A DNA stretch of 64,000 nucleotides, from positions 1,612,001-1,676,000 of the forward strand of contig CM121342.1 in the NCBI GenBank assembly GCA_051530055.1, written 5' to 3'. This stretch comes from Neoechinorhynchus agilis (taxonomy: Eukaryota; Acanthocephala). How positions within the stretch are numbered: the first letter of the stretch is position 1; each line of letters starts with the position of its first letter. A program made the position numbers and the translations under genes. Positions 20,925 to 32,821 of the stretch are shown here, in pieces. The notes under the pieces were generated by a model. That model was not told the DNA's origin. It saw only the letters and a program-made list of their open reading frames with translations, and did no database searches.

Positions 20925-22145
20925 ACATTAAAGACTCAAACCAAACGAATCAATATTTGCGACTTCAGTCTCCTGGGTTCATGCATTTTCAAGGAGAATG
21001 TTCCGAAGGACGTAGCAAATATCTTTGCCGCCCTGAGTTTGCTGTGTGAGAGATGTCCAGAGCTAAAGTCTCACGAATCCGTTTTTTTATTAAAAACTGT
21101 CTCTACACCCCAAAGTTTTTGCACAGACTGAGATCCGCACCCGCCTTCGCGCGCAAGGATGATCCATCGAGCCGGGATGATCTTCTTCGGAATAAGCTCA
21201 GCCAGATCGTCAATATCGATTTCGACCATTCCTCGTACCCTCCAACTACGGAGGTTCAGGATTCAGACCCATGGAGGACGTCGCATCGCCGGCCTTTCTT
21301 CGATTTCGGCTAGTCGAGATAACTCCCTTAAGATGTATCCGGAGTCCAACGAAGAGCATTTTAATAATGCTCTCTCCTCATGGACATACTAAAGTAGGAC
21401 AAGCCGCAATACTCCAGAAGTGCCAAAAGCAGTCATCGCGGGACTTACCGATGGTGCAGAAAGCTCACAAATCACTTCTAGGCCAACTGGACGAGAGGTC
21501 ACGTTCGCGACACATGGCTTGCTCGACGGAGTCCGGCGCTTGGCTGGAAGCTATCCCGGCCGAAAAGTAGGGGACTTTTGGACAACAAAAAATTCCGGAT
21601 AGCTTTCTCTTTGAGATTAAATGCACCCATCTGCTTCCCACACGAATGTCGCTGCGGCTCGCAAGTAGACGCCAAAGGATTACATGCTCTATCATGTGCA
21701 TTCGGTCTGCCGGATGGTCGCCTAGACATGCCGAAATCAACGCGATCCTGAGTAGATCCCTGACCTCCATCAACATTTCAAACATCTTGGAGCTTCCCTT
21801 GCAGCCGAGGAAGCCCCTCTTATGAGATGCAATCTGCACCGACACCATGGCTAAGTACTTTGCTTATTTAGCCAGTAAAGGCCAGGCGATGTAGCGACCG
21901 CAGCGGAACGTCGGAAAGCGGTAAACTACGCTGAGCTGAGGGAGAGCTTCCATTTTGTGCCCTTCGGGATCGAAACGTTCAGGGCCCTCGGAGAATCCGC
22001 ACCTCAGCTGGTTTCAGATATAGCAAGGAGGTCGATGGCGATGAAATGGAACTCGCGTGCGACAGCATTCTTTAACCAAAACGTCTCCCTCGCAGTACAA
22101 CGAGGGAATGGTGCCAGCGTGAGGAAAACCGCGGCTCCACAGAAC
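20925..22145 (+). pseudogene. Reverse-transcriptase family relic, C-terminal half
   Basis: Several frames in series give the C-terminal half of a retroelement protein broken by stops and frameshifts. Recognisable pieces are CERCPELKSHESVF..LLKT near 21040-21100, RLRSAPAFARKDD near 21125-21165, SGAWLEAIP near 21535-21560, a Cys/His knuckle LRLNAPICFPHECRCGSQVD near 21615-21675, and a tail with FGIETF and NVSLAVQRGNGASVR near 21955-22130. The last motif recurs in copies at 25130 and 61530. The exact clade is not certain; this type of Cys/His knuckle plus tail is known from unclassified animal RT elements. There is no intact RT core in the window, and it is not functional. Confidence 0.6.
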
Positions 22146-22941
22146 ATTATCTTCCAAAACTTGCAAATTTTAGTAAATTCAATCCTTATCCAAAAATTTT
22201 GCGTTGTTTTGGACTTCAATGTTTACTCTCAGGATAATGCATTGTTTTCCGTTCAATTACCATATTCGTGGTCAGTATTCGTGGTCTGCTGCATTATGCT
22301 TATGACCGTATTCATGGTACTCATCAGAAACTCAACCCCGTTAACCTTGGTTAGAAATGCTAAATTAGATGGCTACCTAGCAGATCTGTGCCGGTTGTGA
22401 CTTAGCCGGGCTGTTTGGAACTCTGAGTAGGAGGACTCGGGCAGACTGAAGTGACCGCTGCAACCGTCAGTCTTCGCCACCGTCTAAACTTCTAATTTTG
22501 CCATGGACCGTGTGGATTTCCAATGTCACGAGAAGCACAAGATCTTGTACATTTTAAACAACTTTGGCCTGTTAAGTTGTAATTTTGTTTTTGGGGAAGA
22601 AAGAGCGGAGGTACAGATTTGTGCGAGAAACTGAAGGATGGATAATGTTGTTGGGGCGACGCGAATGTTGTAAATTTGAATAAAAGAAAGTCGTTCGGAG
22701 TATTTATGAAATATTAAAGCGACGTATTTTTTAATTCGAAGACTAAGCGGAATCTCTAGTGAAAGGTTGGTGACATAGAAAGTAATATAACCAATCAAAT
22801 TGGATTGACGACGACATATTTGTGTGCTAGTGGAAAGGGATCGCATTAAAGTCGGATCTCGTTGAAAATACATCGCTAAGAGTTTTATTTACACACCCAC
22901 TAAGGCTCTGATTCATTGTTCACAATGAAAATCCTCTTGTG
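22146..22941. other. Intergenic, no gene seen
   Basis: This AT-rich stretch after the RT relic has no frame of convincing composition and no obvious repeat. Confidence 0.4.
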
Positions 22942-23717
22942 CTAACTAAAATACTTATTTAACATAAGGATTACTTGTTTGGGTAAGAATGCAAAATCGA
23001 TCTGTATTGTCATTGCGATGATCACGTAGAGGATGAAAGTGGAAACAAGGACGATCCAAGTGTCTTCAAGTAGTAGAACGAACAGGATTGTGGCAATGAT
23101 ACCAAGTGAAATAAACGCAGGCAGGCCAAGTGCGAGCAGTTCCAAAACGTCTACGACTCGTTGCGTTCGTTCAATGTCTTCGAAGTGGAGTGTATTTAAT
23201 GGTGCAGAGATGTTGAACGAAACTGGAGGCATTTCTGAAATGTGCAGGGGGATTTAGTGACATCGATCATACACGAGACGTCGGACAGTTCTCTTGTCAT
23301 GATAGACAAAGAAAAATGGGTTGCGCATAAACGAATACGGCTGTAGGCATTAATCATCATAGTTCCCGCTCTTTCAGCCTCTTTCTACCACTACTACTGT
23401 AACGGTTTACCCCATAGTGAATTAGCAAGAAGGATTCGAGGCATGAAAGGAAATCTCACATATAGTGGCGCGTGTGGAGGTTGTTAATCGAAATGGCACT
23501 CTCGGTGTTGGATCTAGTAGACGTCGTCAACCTTGAAGCACGGCCAGACGAAACAAATTATCTCGGTTGATCGGTCATCTGGGTATTGGCTATCGAAATG
23601 ATTGCATTCATGACACTTCTCGCCTTTCCTACAGAGTCTAATGGTGTGAATTGATAGCAAAAGAAAATACAGTGGTCGGTGGACAGAGAGCAAATAAATC
23701 ATTCGAAAAAACAACAT
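22942..23717 (-). CDS. Possible small membrane protein gene, unrecognised
   Basis: On the minus strand a 96-residue frame (23232-22942) has two strongly hydrophobic segments, LLALGLPAFISLGIIATILF and WIVLVSTFILYVIIAMTI. An acceptor-like cacatttcag directly precedes its ATG. An upstream 67-residue frame (23717-23514) has a hydrophobic start (MIYLLSVHRPLYFLLLSI) and a Cys-containing stretch (CRKGEKCHEC), and could be an earlier exon ending near CFK at a GTTGAC donor. Whether the two belong together is unproven. No family was recognised. Confidence 0.3.
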
Positions 23718-24138
23718 GGAAACAGTTATTTGATGTCCTCAAATTCAATTAGTTTAATATTGGAAAATCCAATTGAGACAAAAATTGATAATCATAGCAT
23801 TCCAAAGTGCTAGGTTGTAAAATCCTCCACGTTTCGCGTTCAATGCGACGGGACGGCAGCTCAGTGACCCTTCATCGCTGTTCTGTTATGAAAATATTGT
23901 ATAAAGAAGATTCCGTCGCATTTATATGCCCGAAACAAGCAACGAAAACCCAAATACGCATCCTTTTCCTTATTCAAACGAGAAATGAAAATTATTCAAC
24001 GCGGTTGAAGGTTTCTAAAATCATAGCAGAACCTCAATCCGTGTACTTTTCTGGATAAATCAATAAAAATCAAACCATTTGAGAAATTCTCTATACTTTT
24101 AAACTGCAATTCGTACAATTGTCGAAGATGTTCATCAT

Positions 24139-24283
24139 TTTAACTTTTTTGATAGCGAATTTTAATAATTGATTTATTTTTATTTGATAATTTGAGGGCC
24201 CTCGCGTAATCCTTCTTCAGTCTATTGCTAAAGTATGTGGATAAATAAATTAATTATTATAATTCGCTATCAAAAAAAGTTAA
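24139..24283. mobile_element. Hairpin MITE, second family
   Basis: Left end taacttttttgatagcgaat and right end attcgctatcaaaaaaagtt form an inverted repeat around a ~80-bp centre. The ends do not resemble the tgtggtgaagat family, so this is a different short element. The surrounding 23720-25120 is AT-rich with no gene seen. Confidence 0.65.
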
Positions 24284-25129
24284 TTCTTACAATAGTTGCC
24301 ACTTCTCAATCTGCGTCTTTTCTTTTTCGCGTAAAAAAAGTTTTATCAATTTTTTGCGGGTTAAAATATAAAAAATCATATCATATAAACAATTTGTCAT
24401 AAATTCTGTGGACGCATTGATCCGCCCTTCTCCTATAGTCAATACAAATCATTAAAAGAAACGAAACTGATGTATTGTTGGTATCAATACTTCCAGTTTC
24501 CAGAAATGGTCACACAAAACGATAAAAACGTTTCGCACATTTAATTTTGCGAGATTAAAAATATGTATTTTTTGAGGAAGAAATATGCAAATAATTTAAG
24601 CAAAAGTCTCCTTCGGATCTCTAAAACTAATGCAATCTTGATCAATTAATGCTATGAAAATTATGTTCGTTTTTGTTCTATTTTGCAGTTGAAGAGTTTT
24701 GTAACAAAAATACAACATCTTGAGTTTTCGCTAAAAATCCGATTATTGATAAAATTAAAAACGTGATTTCCCAATAACGAATTTTGGTGGCTAATATGGT
24801 TTTAAAAACCCAGATTATCAATTTTTCCTTTAAAACATGGATACAAAAATTATTCACAAATTAATTGACACTTGTTACGCCATTTAAATTTAAAAAAATT
24901 AGCCATTAGTAGTCTTGAAACTATGTTTAATGAAACCAATCACTGATTTTCGAAAAATAAATCAATTGAAAACTTTGGAATTTCTTTATAAGTCTAAAAA
25001 CGGTATATTTGACCAATAAGTCGAAATTTCAATAAAACACTGACATCGAAAACGTCGCTCCGGAAAAAAAACGAGATTAATAATTTGTATTTTTTAAATG
25101 AACGTCGAAATTATTCACGAATTAATCGA

Positions 25130-25345
25130 CAGATGTGGAATATGGAATGTTAAACCCACAAATCCCCACGCTCGGGTCGTTTGGTACCGCGGCGCAGGAC
25201 CTGGTTAAGCAATTACCCAAGCGATTGGGACGAATCACTGGCGATCGGAGGGCAGGAGCATTCCTCCTACAAAACAACGCTGCATCCGTCCGTTCGACCG
25301 TTACACCAGGACGGCAGCTGAGTGATCCAGAAAGGCGGTGGTGTG
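25130..25345 (+). pseudogene. Second copy of the RT-family tail
   Basis: A frame reading LGSFGTAAQDLVKQLPKRLG, then RAGAFLLQN and NAASVRSTV matches the tails at 21955-22130 and 61530-61735. The ISLAVQRG segment is missing between LLQN and NAAS, so this copy has an internal deletion. Only the tail is left. The family assignment follows from comparison within the window. Confidence 0.6.
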
Positions 25346-25611
25346 AATGATTTCATGTCAAAAAAATTCACTAAAATCGCCTTAGAGATTCTTGACTAAT
25401 CAACCAATACAAATAGAATCGATATCAATAATTTCTCCATTCAAGAAAATTAATAAAAGGACATTTTTCTCTCCAAAAATGATTTTTCATTGAAAAGTTA
25501 AATATTTAACGCTTGGAATTTCTAATTTTTGAAAATAATCCAAAAACGATCTTCCTGCCTGACACTCTGATAAATCGATTGAGCACTGAAATAAAAAATA
25601 ATCAGACAAAC

Positions 25612-26806
25612 TCAAGCACGCTCACTATCCACAGCTTTTTTCCGGTTGGCCGCGCACTGTTCTCGGTATCTTTTCATAAAGCTCGGCGAGTGTCCAACAG
25701 TGAATTTCTTGGTTTTGGATCCATTAGAAGCAGGAGGAGGAGTTCGTGGTCTAGTCACGAATTTCTTCTTTATTTCCTGTAGGGCCACTTCCTTCTGTTT
25801 GAGATAATCAGCATATCGGGCAGTTCTCTGCGTTTTAACCGACACTGGCGGTGGAATCGGTGGCCTTTTAGCCAATCTTTCACTACGCTTAGAAGTGTCC
25901 ATGCGACTTTTACTGCTACTTCTGGTGCAAACGCTCGATCCACGCGAAATAGAACTCACTTCTTTACTCATTGAAGGATCCTTTACGACGTCCCGTCTTC
26001 TTCTATACTTAAGTCCTCGATTAATATCGTAGTTATGTTGGGTATCGACAATCGGTGGACGACTGGGAACCGTAGGAGGTTTCTTTGTTAGTCGCTTAAT
26101 ACACGCTTCCGTACGTTCGTCCAATCGAAGTCTCTTCATATCTTCACTTATTGAACGAACAGCGGATTGACCAGTGGGTCTTTGACCTAAAACTTTCGAA
26201 GCTGACAGATTCCGTTTTAGGATAGGTCGAGCAGAACCCGAGACCCGTTTTCCAAAATTAAGATCGTCTCGTGCCGTCGTTACACGCATTTCACTCCTAC
26301 AATGTTGATGCCTTAAAATTGAAGTTTTCGTATGTCTGAACTTTGATTGAGGACTGAATTCTGCGACGCTGTGCCAAGCCTTGTTAGTAACTTCCTGAAT
26401 TCTACGCTCATCGGAATTCAGAGGTCGCTTTGACAAGGGATCGAACGCACGGAGCAGATCAGCAGTCTCGGGAGTGTAGACATCTTCCTCATCAGCCAAC
26501 ATCCGACCTAAAACTCCTTCTTCGGCGCTTTCTTCTAATTTAAACAGTTTGTCTAATCGACCAGTCTTCTTCGATCTAAGACAGATATCGTAAAAGAGTA
26601 AGAAGAATGGCCGTTGCTTATCTCGTCGTCCCAGTTCTGCATATCGCCAGTTGGAAAATATCTGATGAAAGTGATAGTAGTCTGAAAAACCGTCGGAATG
26701 AAAAATCGATCGATTTAAATCGAAATGCTGATCTCCATTAAACACAAGGTGTAAATAGAAAAATTTCCTCGTAAAATAAATGAAAAGTGCATCGTCGATT
26801 ACACTT
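25612..26806 (-). CDS. Basic, Ser/Arg/Pro-rich protein, unrecognised, 5' end unresolved
   Basis: A ~390-codon frame ends in a Lys/Arg-rich tail (MKRYREQCAANRKKAV). The N-terminal part reads as a folded segment (YFTRKFFYLHLVFNGDQHF, HQIFSNWRYAEL, FFLLFYDICL), followed by long disordered Ser/Arg stretches, a proline motif RLAKRPPIPPP and a coil-forming QKEVALQEIKKKFV. There is no ATG at the 5' end of the frame, and a possible acceptor (agcctaaag) lies near 26807, so at least one upstream exon is expected, perhaps beyond the satellite that starts 120 bp away. I do not recognise the family; composition suggests a cytoskeletal, nuclear or signalling adaptor, which is only a guess. Confidence 0.55.
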
Positions 26807-26924
26807 TAGGCTTAAAATTTGGCACTTTATATAATTTATTAAGAGTTCATGCAACCTTGATTTCATCACATTGAAATATTTGACCGAATAAAATCGAAAT
26901 TAATAGCGAATCTTAATTTTTCGC

Positions 26925-29165
26925 GCGGCGACGTCATCGCAAATAATGAAGTTTCTGTAGGAAAATGAAGATTTTAGAATTTATAGAACATTTTTTCAAG
27001 ATGGAATATTTCCTATCCCAAGGCAAAGGTAGAAAAATTATATGAAATCGAACATGAGTAAAAATTTCGTTTTTGGACAAATCGTCCGATTGAACATTTC
27101 GATTCACTGAGACAGCCAAAATGACGTGAGTAAGAAATAAAAATGGGAATAAAAAATTTCAAAAATCTTCATTAATCGAGTTACTCAATTGAGATGAAGG
27201 ACGCGATGACGTCATCGCAAATAATGAAGTTTCTGTAGGAAAATCCTGATTTTAGAATTTATAGAACACTTTTTCAAGATGAAATATTTCCTATCCCAAG
27301 TCAAAGGTAGAAAAATTATACGAAATTAAACATGAAATAAAAATTTCGTTTAGGACAGATCGCACGATTGAACATTTGGATTCATTGAGACAGCCAAAAT
27401 GACGTCACTAAGAACTAAAAATGAGAATACTAAATTAGAAATTCTTCATTAATCGAGTAACTCAATTGAGATGAAGGACGCGATGACGTCATCGCAAATA
27501 ATGAAGTTTCTTTAGGAAAATCCAAATTTAAGAATTTATAGAACATTTTTTCAAGATGGAATATTTCCTATCCCAAGGCAAAGGTAGAAAAATTATACGA
27601 AATTAAACATGAAATAAAAATTTCGTTTAGGACAGATCGCCCGATTGAACATTTCGATTCATTGAGACAGCCAAAATGACGTCACTAAGAACTAAAAATG
27701 AGAATACTAAATTAGGAATTCTTCATTAATCGAGTAACTCAATTGAGATGAAGGACGCGATGACGTCATCGCAAATAATGAAGTTTCTGTAGGAAAATCC
27801 AAATTTAAGAATTTATAGAACATTTTTTCAAGATGAAATATTTCCTATCCCAAGGCAAAGGTAGAAAAATTATACGAAATTAAACATGAAATAAAAATTT
27901 CGTTTTTGGACAGATCGCCCGATTAAACATTTCGATTCGTTGAGGTAGCTTAAATGACGTGAGTAAGAAATAAAAATGAGAATACTAAATTAGAAATTCT
28001 TCATTAATCGAGTTACTCAATTGAGATGAAGGACGCGATGACGTCATCGCAAATAATGAAGTTTCTTTAGGAAAATCCAAATTTAAGAATTTATAGAACA
28101 TTTTTTCAAGATGGAATATTTGCTATCCAAAGGCGAAGGTAGAAAAATTATATGAAATTAAACATGAAATAAAAATTTCGATTAGGACATCTCCCGATTG
28201 AACATTTCGATTCATTGAGACAGCCAAAATGACGTCACTAAGAACTAAAAATGAGAATACTAAATTAGGAATTCTTCATTAATCGAGTTACTCAATTGAG
28301 ATGAAGGACGCGATGACGTCATCGCAAATAATGAAGTTTCTGTAGGAAAATCCTGATTTTAGAATTTATAGAACACTTTTTCAAGATGAAATATTTCCTA
28401 TCCCAAGGCAAAGGTAGAAAAATTATACGAAATTAAACATGAAATAAAAATTTCGTTTAGGACAGATCGCCCGATTGAACATTTCGATTCATTGAGACAG
28501 CCAAAATGACGTCACTAAGAACTAAAAATGAGAATACTAAATTAGAAATTCTTCATTAATCGAGTTACTCAATTGAGATGAAGGACGCGATGACGTCATC
28601 GCAAATAATGAAGTTTCTGTAGGAAAATCCTGATTTTAGAATTTATAGAACACTTTTTCAAGATGGAATATTTGCTATCCAAAGGCGAAGGTAGAAAAAT
28701 TATACGAAATTAAACATGAAATAAAAATTTCGTTTAGGACAGATCGCCCGATTGAACATTTCGATTCATTGAGACAGCCAAAATGACGTCACTAAGAACT
28801 AAAAATGAGAATACTAAATTAGAAATTCTTCATTAATCGAGTTACTCAATTGAGATGAAGGACGCGATGACGTCATCGCAAATAATGAAGTTTCTGTAGG
28901 AAAATCCTGATTTTAGAATTTATAGAACACTTTTTCAAGATGGAATATTTGCTATCCAAAGGCGAAGGTAGAAAAATTATACGAAATTAAACATGAAATA
29001 AAAATTTCGATTAGGACACATCTCCCGATTGAACATTTCGATTCATTGAGGCAGCTTAAATGACGTCACTAAGAACTTAAAATGAGAATAAAAAATTTCA
29101 AAAATCTTCATTAATCGAGTTACTCAATCGAATTGAAATACGCGATGACGTCACATCTCAGAAAT
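26925..29165 (+). repeat. Satellite array, eight ~277-bp units, each with a CRE palindrome
   Basis: The motif acgtcatcgc recurs at 26931, 27209, 27486, 27763, 28041, 28316, 28593 and 28870, and a last variant is at 29148, so the spacing is 275-278 bp. In internal units the junction carries gcgatgacgtcatcgc, a perfect 16-bp palindrome around TGACGTCA. Each unit also has a second, half-conserved site (aaaatgacgtcactaag or aaatgacgtgagtaag) about 45 bp before tcattaatcgagt. Other common words are agaatttatagaacatttttt and gacagatcgcccgattgaac. Units differ at scattered positions, showing local homogenisation. Confidence 0.95.
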
Positions 29166-30174
29166 CGAATAATCAATGAGACTGTGTAGAATAGATTTAG
29201 TAACCATGTTTTTTTGGCACAAGGATGAAAGACATCTTTCCTTAGGTTGCCTAAGTAAATAACGATGCCCCCGCGATCGGAAAGCTACGAAAATGTGGAC
29301 GGTGTTCTAGTTGTTGCGAGATCGTGCAGACGGTCAGGGCTACGGATGTCTCATCAATAAGAGTTGCGCGCCCTTACTCTCATGACGTCAAATTTGTTGC
29401 GTTTGCGGGTAAATGATGACGTAGATTTCGGTTCGATTGGTGATGTTAGGACTGGTGGGCTCATTGGTGCGTTTGAAGTTAATGTTCCTCAACAATAGAG
29501 ATCTGGGAACTTAAATTGGCGGAATATGGACTTATATGTAAAATTGTTTTGTTTAGTCGGTCGGCAAGTTGTGTTTTGATTCATTTGCGATTAGTTTGCG
29601 TTCTATCGACAAAACAAACATTTCGGTCTTTTCTGGGTGTCTGTATGCTTTGTCTCGTTCTTTTATCTCCCAAAATTCTATTATTTTTTAGTAATTAGAA
29701 GAATGAGCCAATCTAAGTGATATTTTGTAAAACTACAATAAATCAATATTTTTGAGAAAGTTTCCTATTTTATTTTCTCCTAAATTTAAGATTACTAAAT
29801 AATCGATGATTTTTTGTTTTAATCAGAATTTATGCTCCAAACTGTTTATTTTTGAGGACTATTCTTGTCTTTTGTAGACTCGATCCATGGATTCGTCCAT
29901 CGCTTTTATTATTCGCCAAATGGATATATCTGTAATCCGAAGGTTAAAATTCATCTGATGGAATTGGGAAATGTCACTTTAAGGGGAATATTTGCTTTAA
30001 TGGATATGCGTTGTAGGATAAAGCTCTTTAGAAAACGAGATCATTCTAAGATTAGATCAAATCTCCATTAAAGGCGATCTTATATCCGAGATTTATAATG
30101 AGAAGAAACTCACAATGTTTTTTGGATAAAGCTAAGATAATCGTTATTGATAATTTCACGCTCATTTAGGGATC
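29166..30174. other. Intergenic between satellite and kinase gene
   Basis: The first ~350 bp are less AT-rich and the rest AT-rich. Small frames (29516-29698, 29865-30071, plus strand) show no family pattern and no splice context. Nothing can be supported here. Confidence 0.4.
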
Positions 30175-32018
30175 TTAAACACCAAAATTGTCAAGAGTTT
30201 CAAGGGCCTCATGAGCTGAGAATCTTTTCTTAGGCGAATACTTGAGTAACCCATTTAAAACGTTCTTGACTTCAACAGGAGTCTCGGTATCAACAATACG
30301 GGATACACCTTCACCGAAGAATTGATCGTCCTTGAGACGATCGTCCAATTCATTATACCCAATTTTTACTTCCTTCATATGCTCAAAATCACTTTCTCGA
30401 ATATAACCTAAAACAGTTATAATTGATGCTAGAAGATGGTGAGTATTAGATGATTTAAATGGATTCTTCGGTCCGAAAATCTCGATACCAACACAAGCCG
30501 CGGACCAACAGTCTACCTTTTGATCGTATTTGCGCGACCCCAAGACCATTTCTATGGCTCTATATCAGTATTGGTCTTAAAACGGAGTCCAAAACTTGTA
30601 AGACAGATACTTTGTAAGGTCGAGTACAAACGTATTCGGAATTTTTTTCGTTTTTATTGTAGATTTTTGAGCATCCGAAATCGCAAATTTTTACGAGTTT
30701 CCGATCTTTACAGTATATAGCGGGATATTGGACCGCTTTTAGCTTGTTATACGGTGGAATTTCCTTAAAGTGGAGCATGGAAGTATTTTTTGACTAAATT
30801 AAGGATTCACGTGCCAACTATTTTAAAATTTTGTTTTTAAATAAGAAACCTTTAGTCTATTGCCGACGAGAGAACGATGATACGTAATGTGATTTTAATT
30901 GAACTGTACGATAACACGGTTATGAAAGTGATTATATTTATAAGCCAATAAATACGCGACATCTAAAAATGCGAAGTTGACCGACTAAAATTCGCTTTCT
31001 AAGTAGTTCAGAATTATTCTAGTCGTATTTTCTTAGATTTTTTTATAGTTGTTGCAAATTTTCGAAGTATTTCGATGAACATTCGCCGATTGGCACAGTT
31101 GAGAGACTGCCCAACATTTTACGCTTTCATTTGTGCTGAATAACATAAAGGAATCGAATTTATGACGACCAAAAATTCCCGAACCGGTAATCAGAGAAAT
31201 GTGAACTTTTTGAATCAAAGAAACTTTTTAGCATAAATGTTGAACGCGTGGATAGAAAACACCAAATACAGTTCTCGTACAGTATTAAAGGTAAGAAGAG
31301 AGATCGAACTTATCATTTAAAACAAATTAGAATTGCAAATATAAGTGACGACTGCTTGGATTATAAAATAAAGATGATAATTATGACTAAGAAATTCCTT
31401 TGGTCCACTATTCTCACTCTAAGATATTTGTACTTTTTAAATCCCGATGCATGATTGTGTGTGAGTGAACGTGGACGAGAGCTTGTAGAATTTGCCTAAA
31501 TACATCGATCCTATCTTTAACTGAAAAGCTTTGTATACGCTTTTGCGGATCTATCGGAAGTTTCATTAAATATTCATTTAGAGATTCGGGCATAAGATCA
31601 ATAATCAATCCCATAAGATTGATCGTACTCTTATTAACTCGAATTTCACTAGAGAAATAATAATGAACGTTGCAGATGTTTTTATGATCTCCGAGAAGCA
31701 ATAAAGTCTTCAACTCTCTATAGATAGATCACCTGTCCAAAAAGAATTAGAATCCCTTGGCCAGTGAGCTCATCTTTTGTCAGCATGATGAACTTGCTTA
31801 CATGTAATTTTAAGAGCGTATTCCGATGAATCCAACGAATGAAGATGCGCCTTATATACACTGCCGAAAGTACCGCCTCCGATGCATTCGTCGATTTGAA
31901 CTAAAGTACGGACTTGAACATCGTCGGAAACTCGGATCATGTCAAACTCATGATTGCAGTTTTCTAACTCTTGATGAATAAACGGTCCGATCTCGAAGTT
32001 ATTAAGCAATCGCCGCAT
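30175..32018 (-). pseudogene. GSK3-like (CMGC) protein kinase gene, joins unresolved, possibly damaged
   Basis: Four minus-strand pieces give kinase motifs in order. 32018-31770 holds the glycine loop GGGTFGSVYKA and the lysine in YALKI. ~31723-31414 holds RELKTLLLLG, the hinge region and HRDLKSTNIL. ~30790-30610 holds KICDFGCSKIY and YVCTRPYK. 30559-30175 holds AIEMVLGSRKYDQKVDCWSA and a C-lobe ending KRFSAHEALETLD. The pattern RELxxL...DFGxSK...YVCTRPY...WSAxCV follows glycogen synthase kinase 3. Oddities: the APE motif reads AIE, there is an unusual insert between HRDLK and DFG (LHFKEIPPYNKLKAV), and the last two pieces do not join in phase at any GT/AG pair I found. This is either a divergent nematode-type GSK3 paralog with a missed exon or a pseudogene. 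Confidence 0.6.
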
Positions 32019-32221
32019 TTTTTTGATCGGAAGTCGTAGAAAATGAAGTTATTGGTTGGCATGGAGACAAGCTTTACTATTCGTGATAAAAAAAGGGAAA
32101 TCCAGTCAAATTACGTACAATTGACAAGGAGAAGTAAAGCTCCAATACAGACTCAAGTAGGCCGACAATAAAAATTTTAAAATAAAATTAAGCCCGATAA
32201 ACGGTTGCGAGTTCCTTAATA

Positions 32222-32425
32222 GACTTATAATAACACGTTATGTACTTTTGGGTCCTCATGAACACTCGAGTTATGATAGGATAAATAAACGGGGCTATTG
32301 ATTTCGAAGTGGATTACGGGTCCGGTCGGGTGGGGAAATTTGGTCGAGCTAGGAGGTGCGGGCGGGTTGGAATTGGTGGTTATTATTTGCAGGAGAGAAG
32401 TATTGTTTAAGGTCTCCACACAATA
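32222..32425 (-). repeat. LINE/SINE 3' tail copy
   Basis: On the minus strand this ends with the tail aacgtgttattataag. It shares gattacgggtccggtcgggt and an upstream Gly/Asn-type word with the copies at 32822 and 48251. It is very short and has no coding capacity. Confidence 0.5.
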
Positions 32426-32821
32426 AATTATTTTTTGCTAAAGACATTCTGCGAACCTCGCCGGGTTCATTATTAGTTCTAAAAAAACAACATGAACCCA
32501 ACGAGCTTCGAAAGGTATTTAATAAAAAATTATTTACCGGGTAAAGACCTAAATAATACTTCTAGTCATATACTCCCGGTACCTCCTTTCACATATCGAC
32601 ATTTGTTGGATAATTGATGAGGTTGGGCCTTCCTCAGAATCATTTCAAGTTATGATATGCGAGAAAATTGGACAGCATGGAGAAAGGAGCGTCGGAATAG
32701 GGAGGTACGATGAGCAATAATTAATACTTTAATTGTTTAATTTCCAAATTTAGTTTACTAAGAATTTACTTAAGAGTTTACCCGCAAAAACGACGCGTCT
32801 GTAACTAGACAACTGATATTA

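Noticed and set aside
26925-29165. CRISPR-like regular array
   Set aside because: Units are contiguous ~277-bp satellites with no unique spacers, in a eukaryotic genome.
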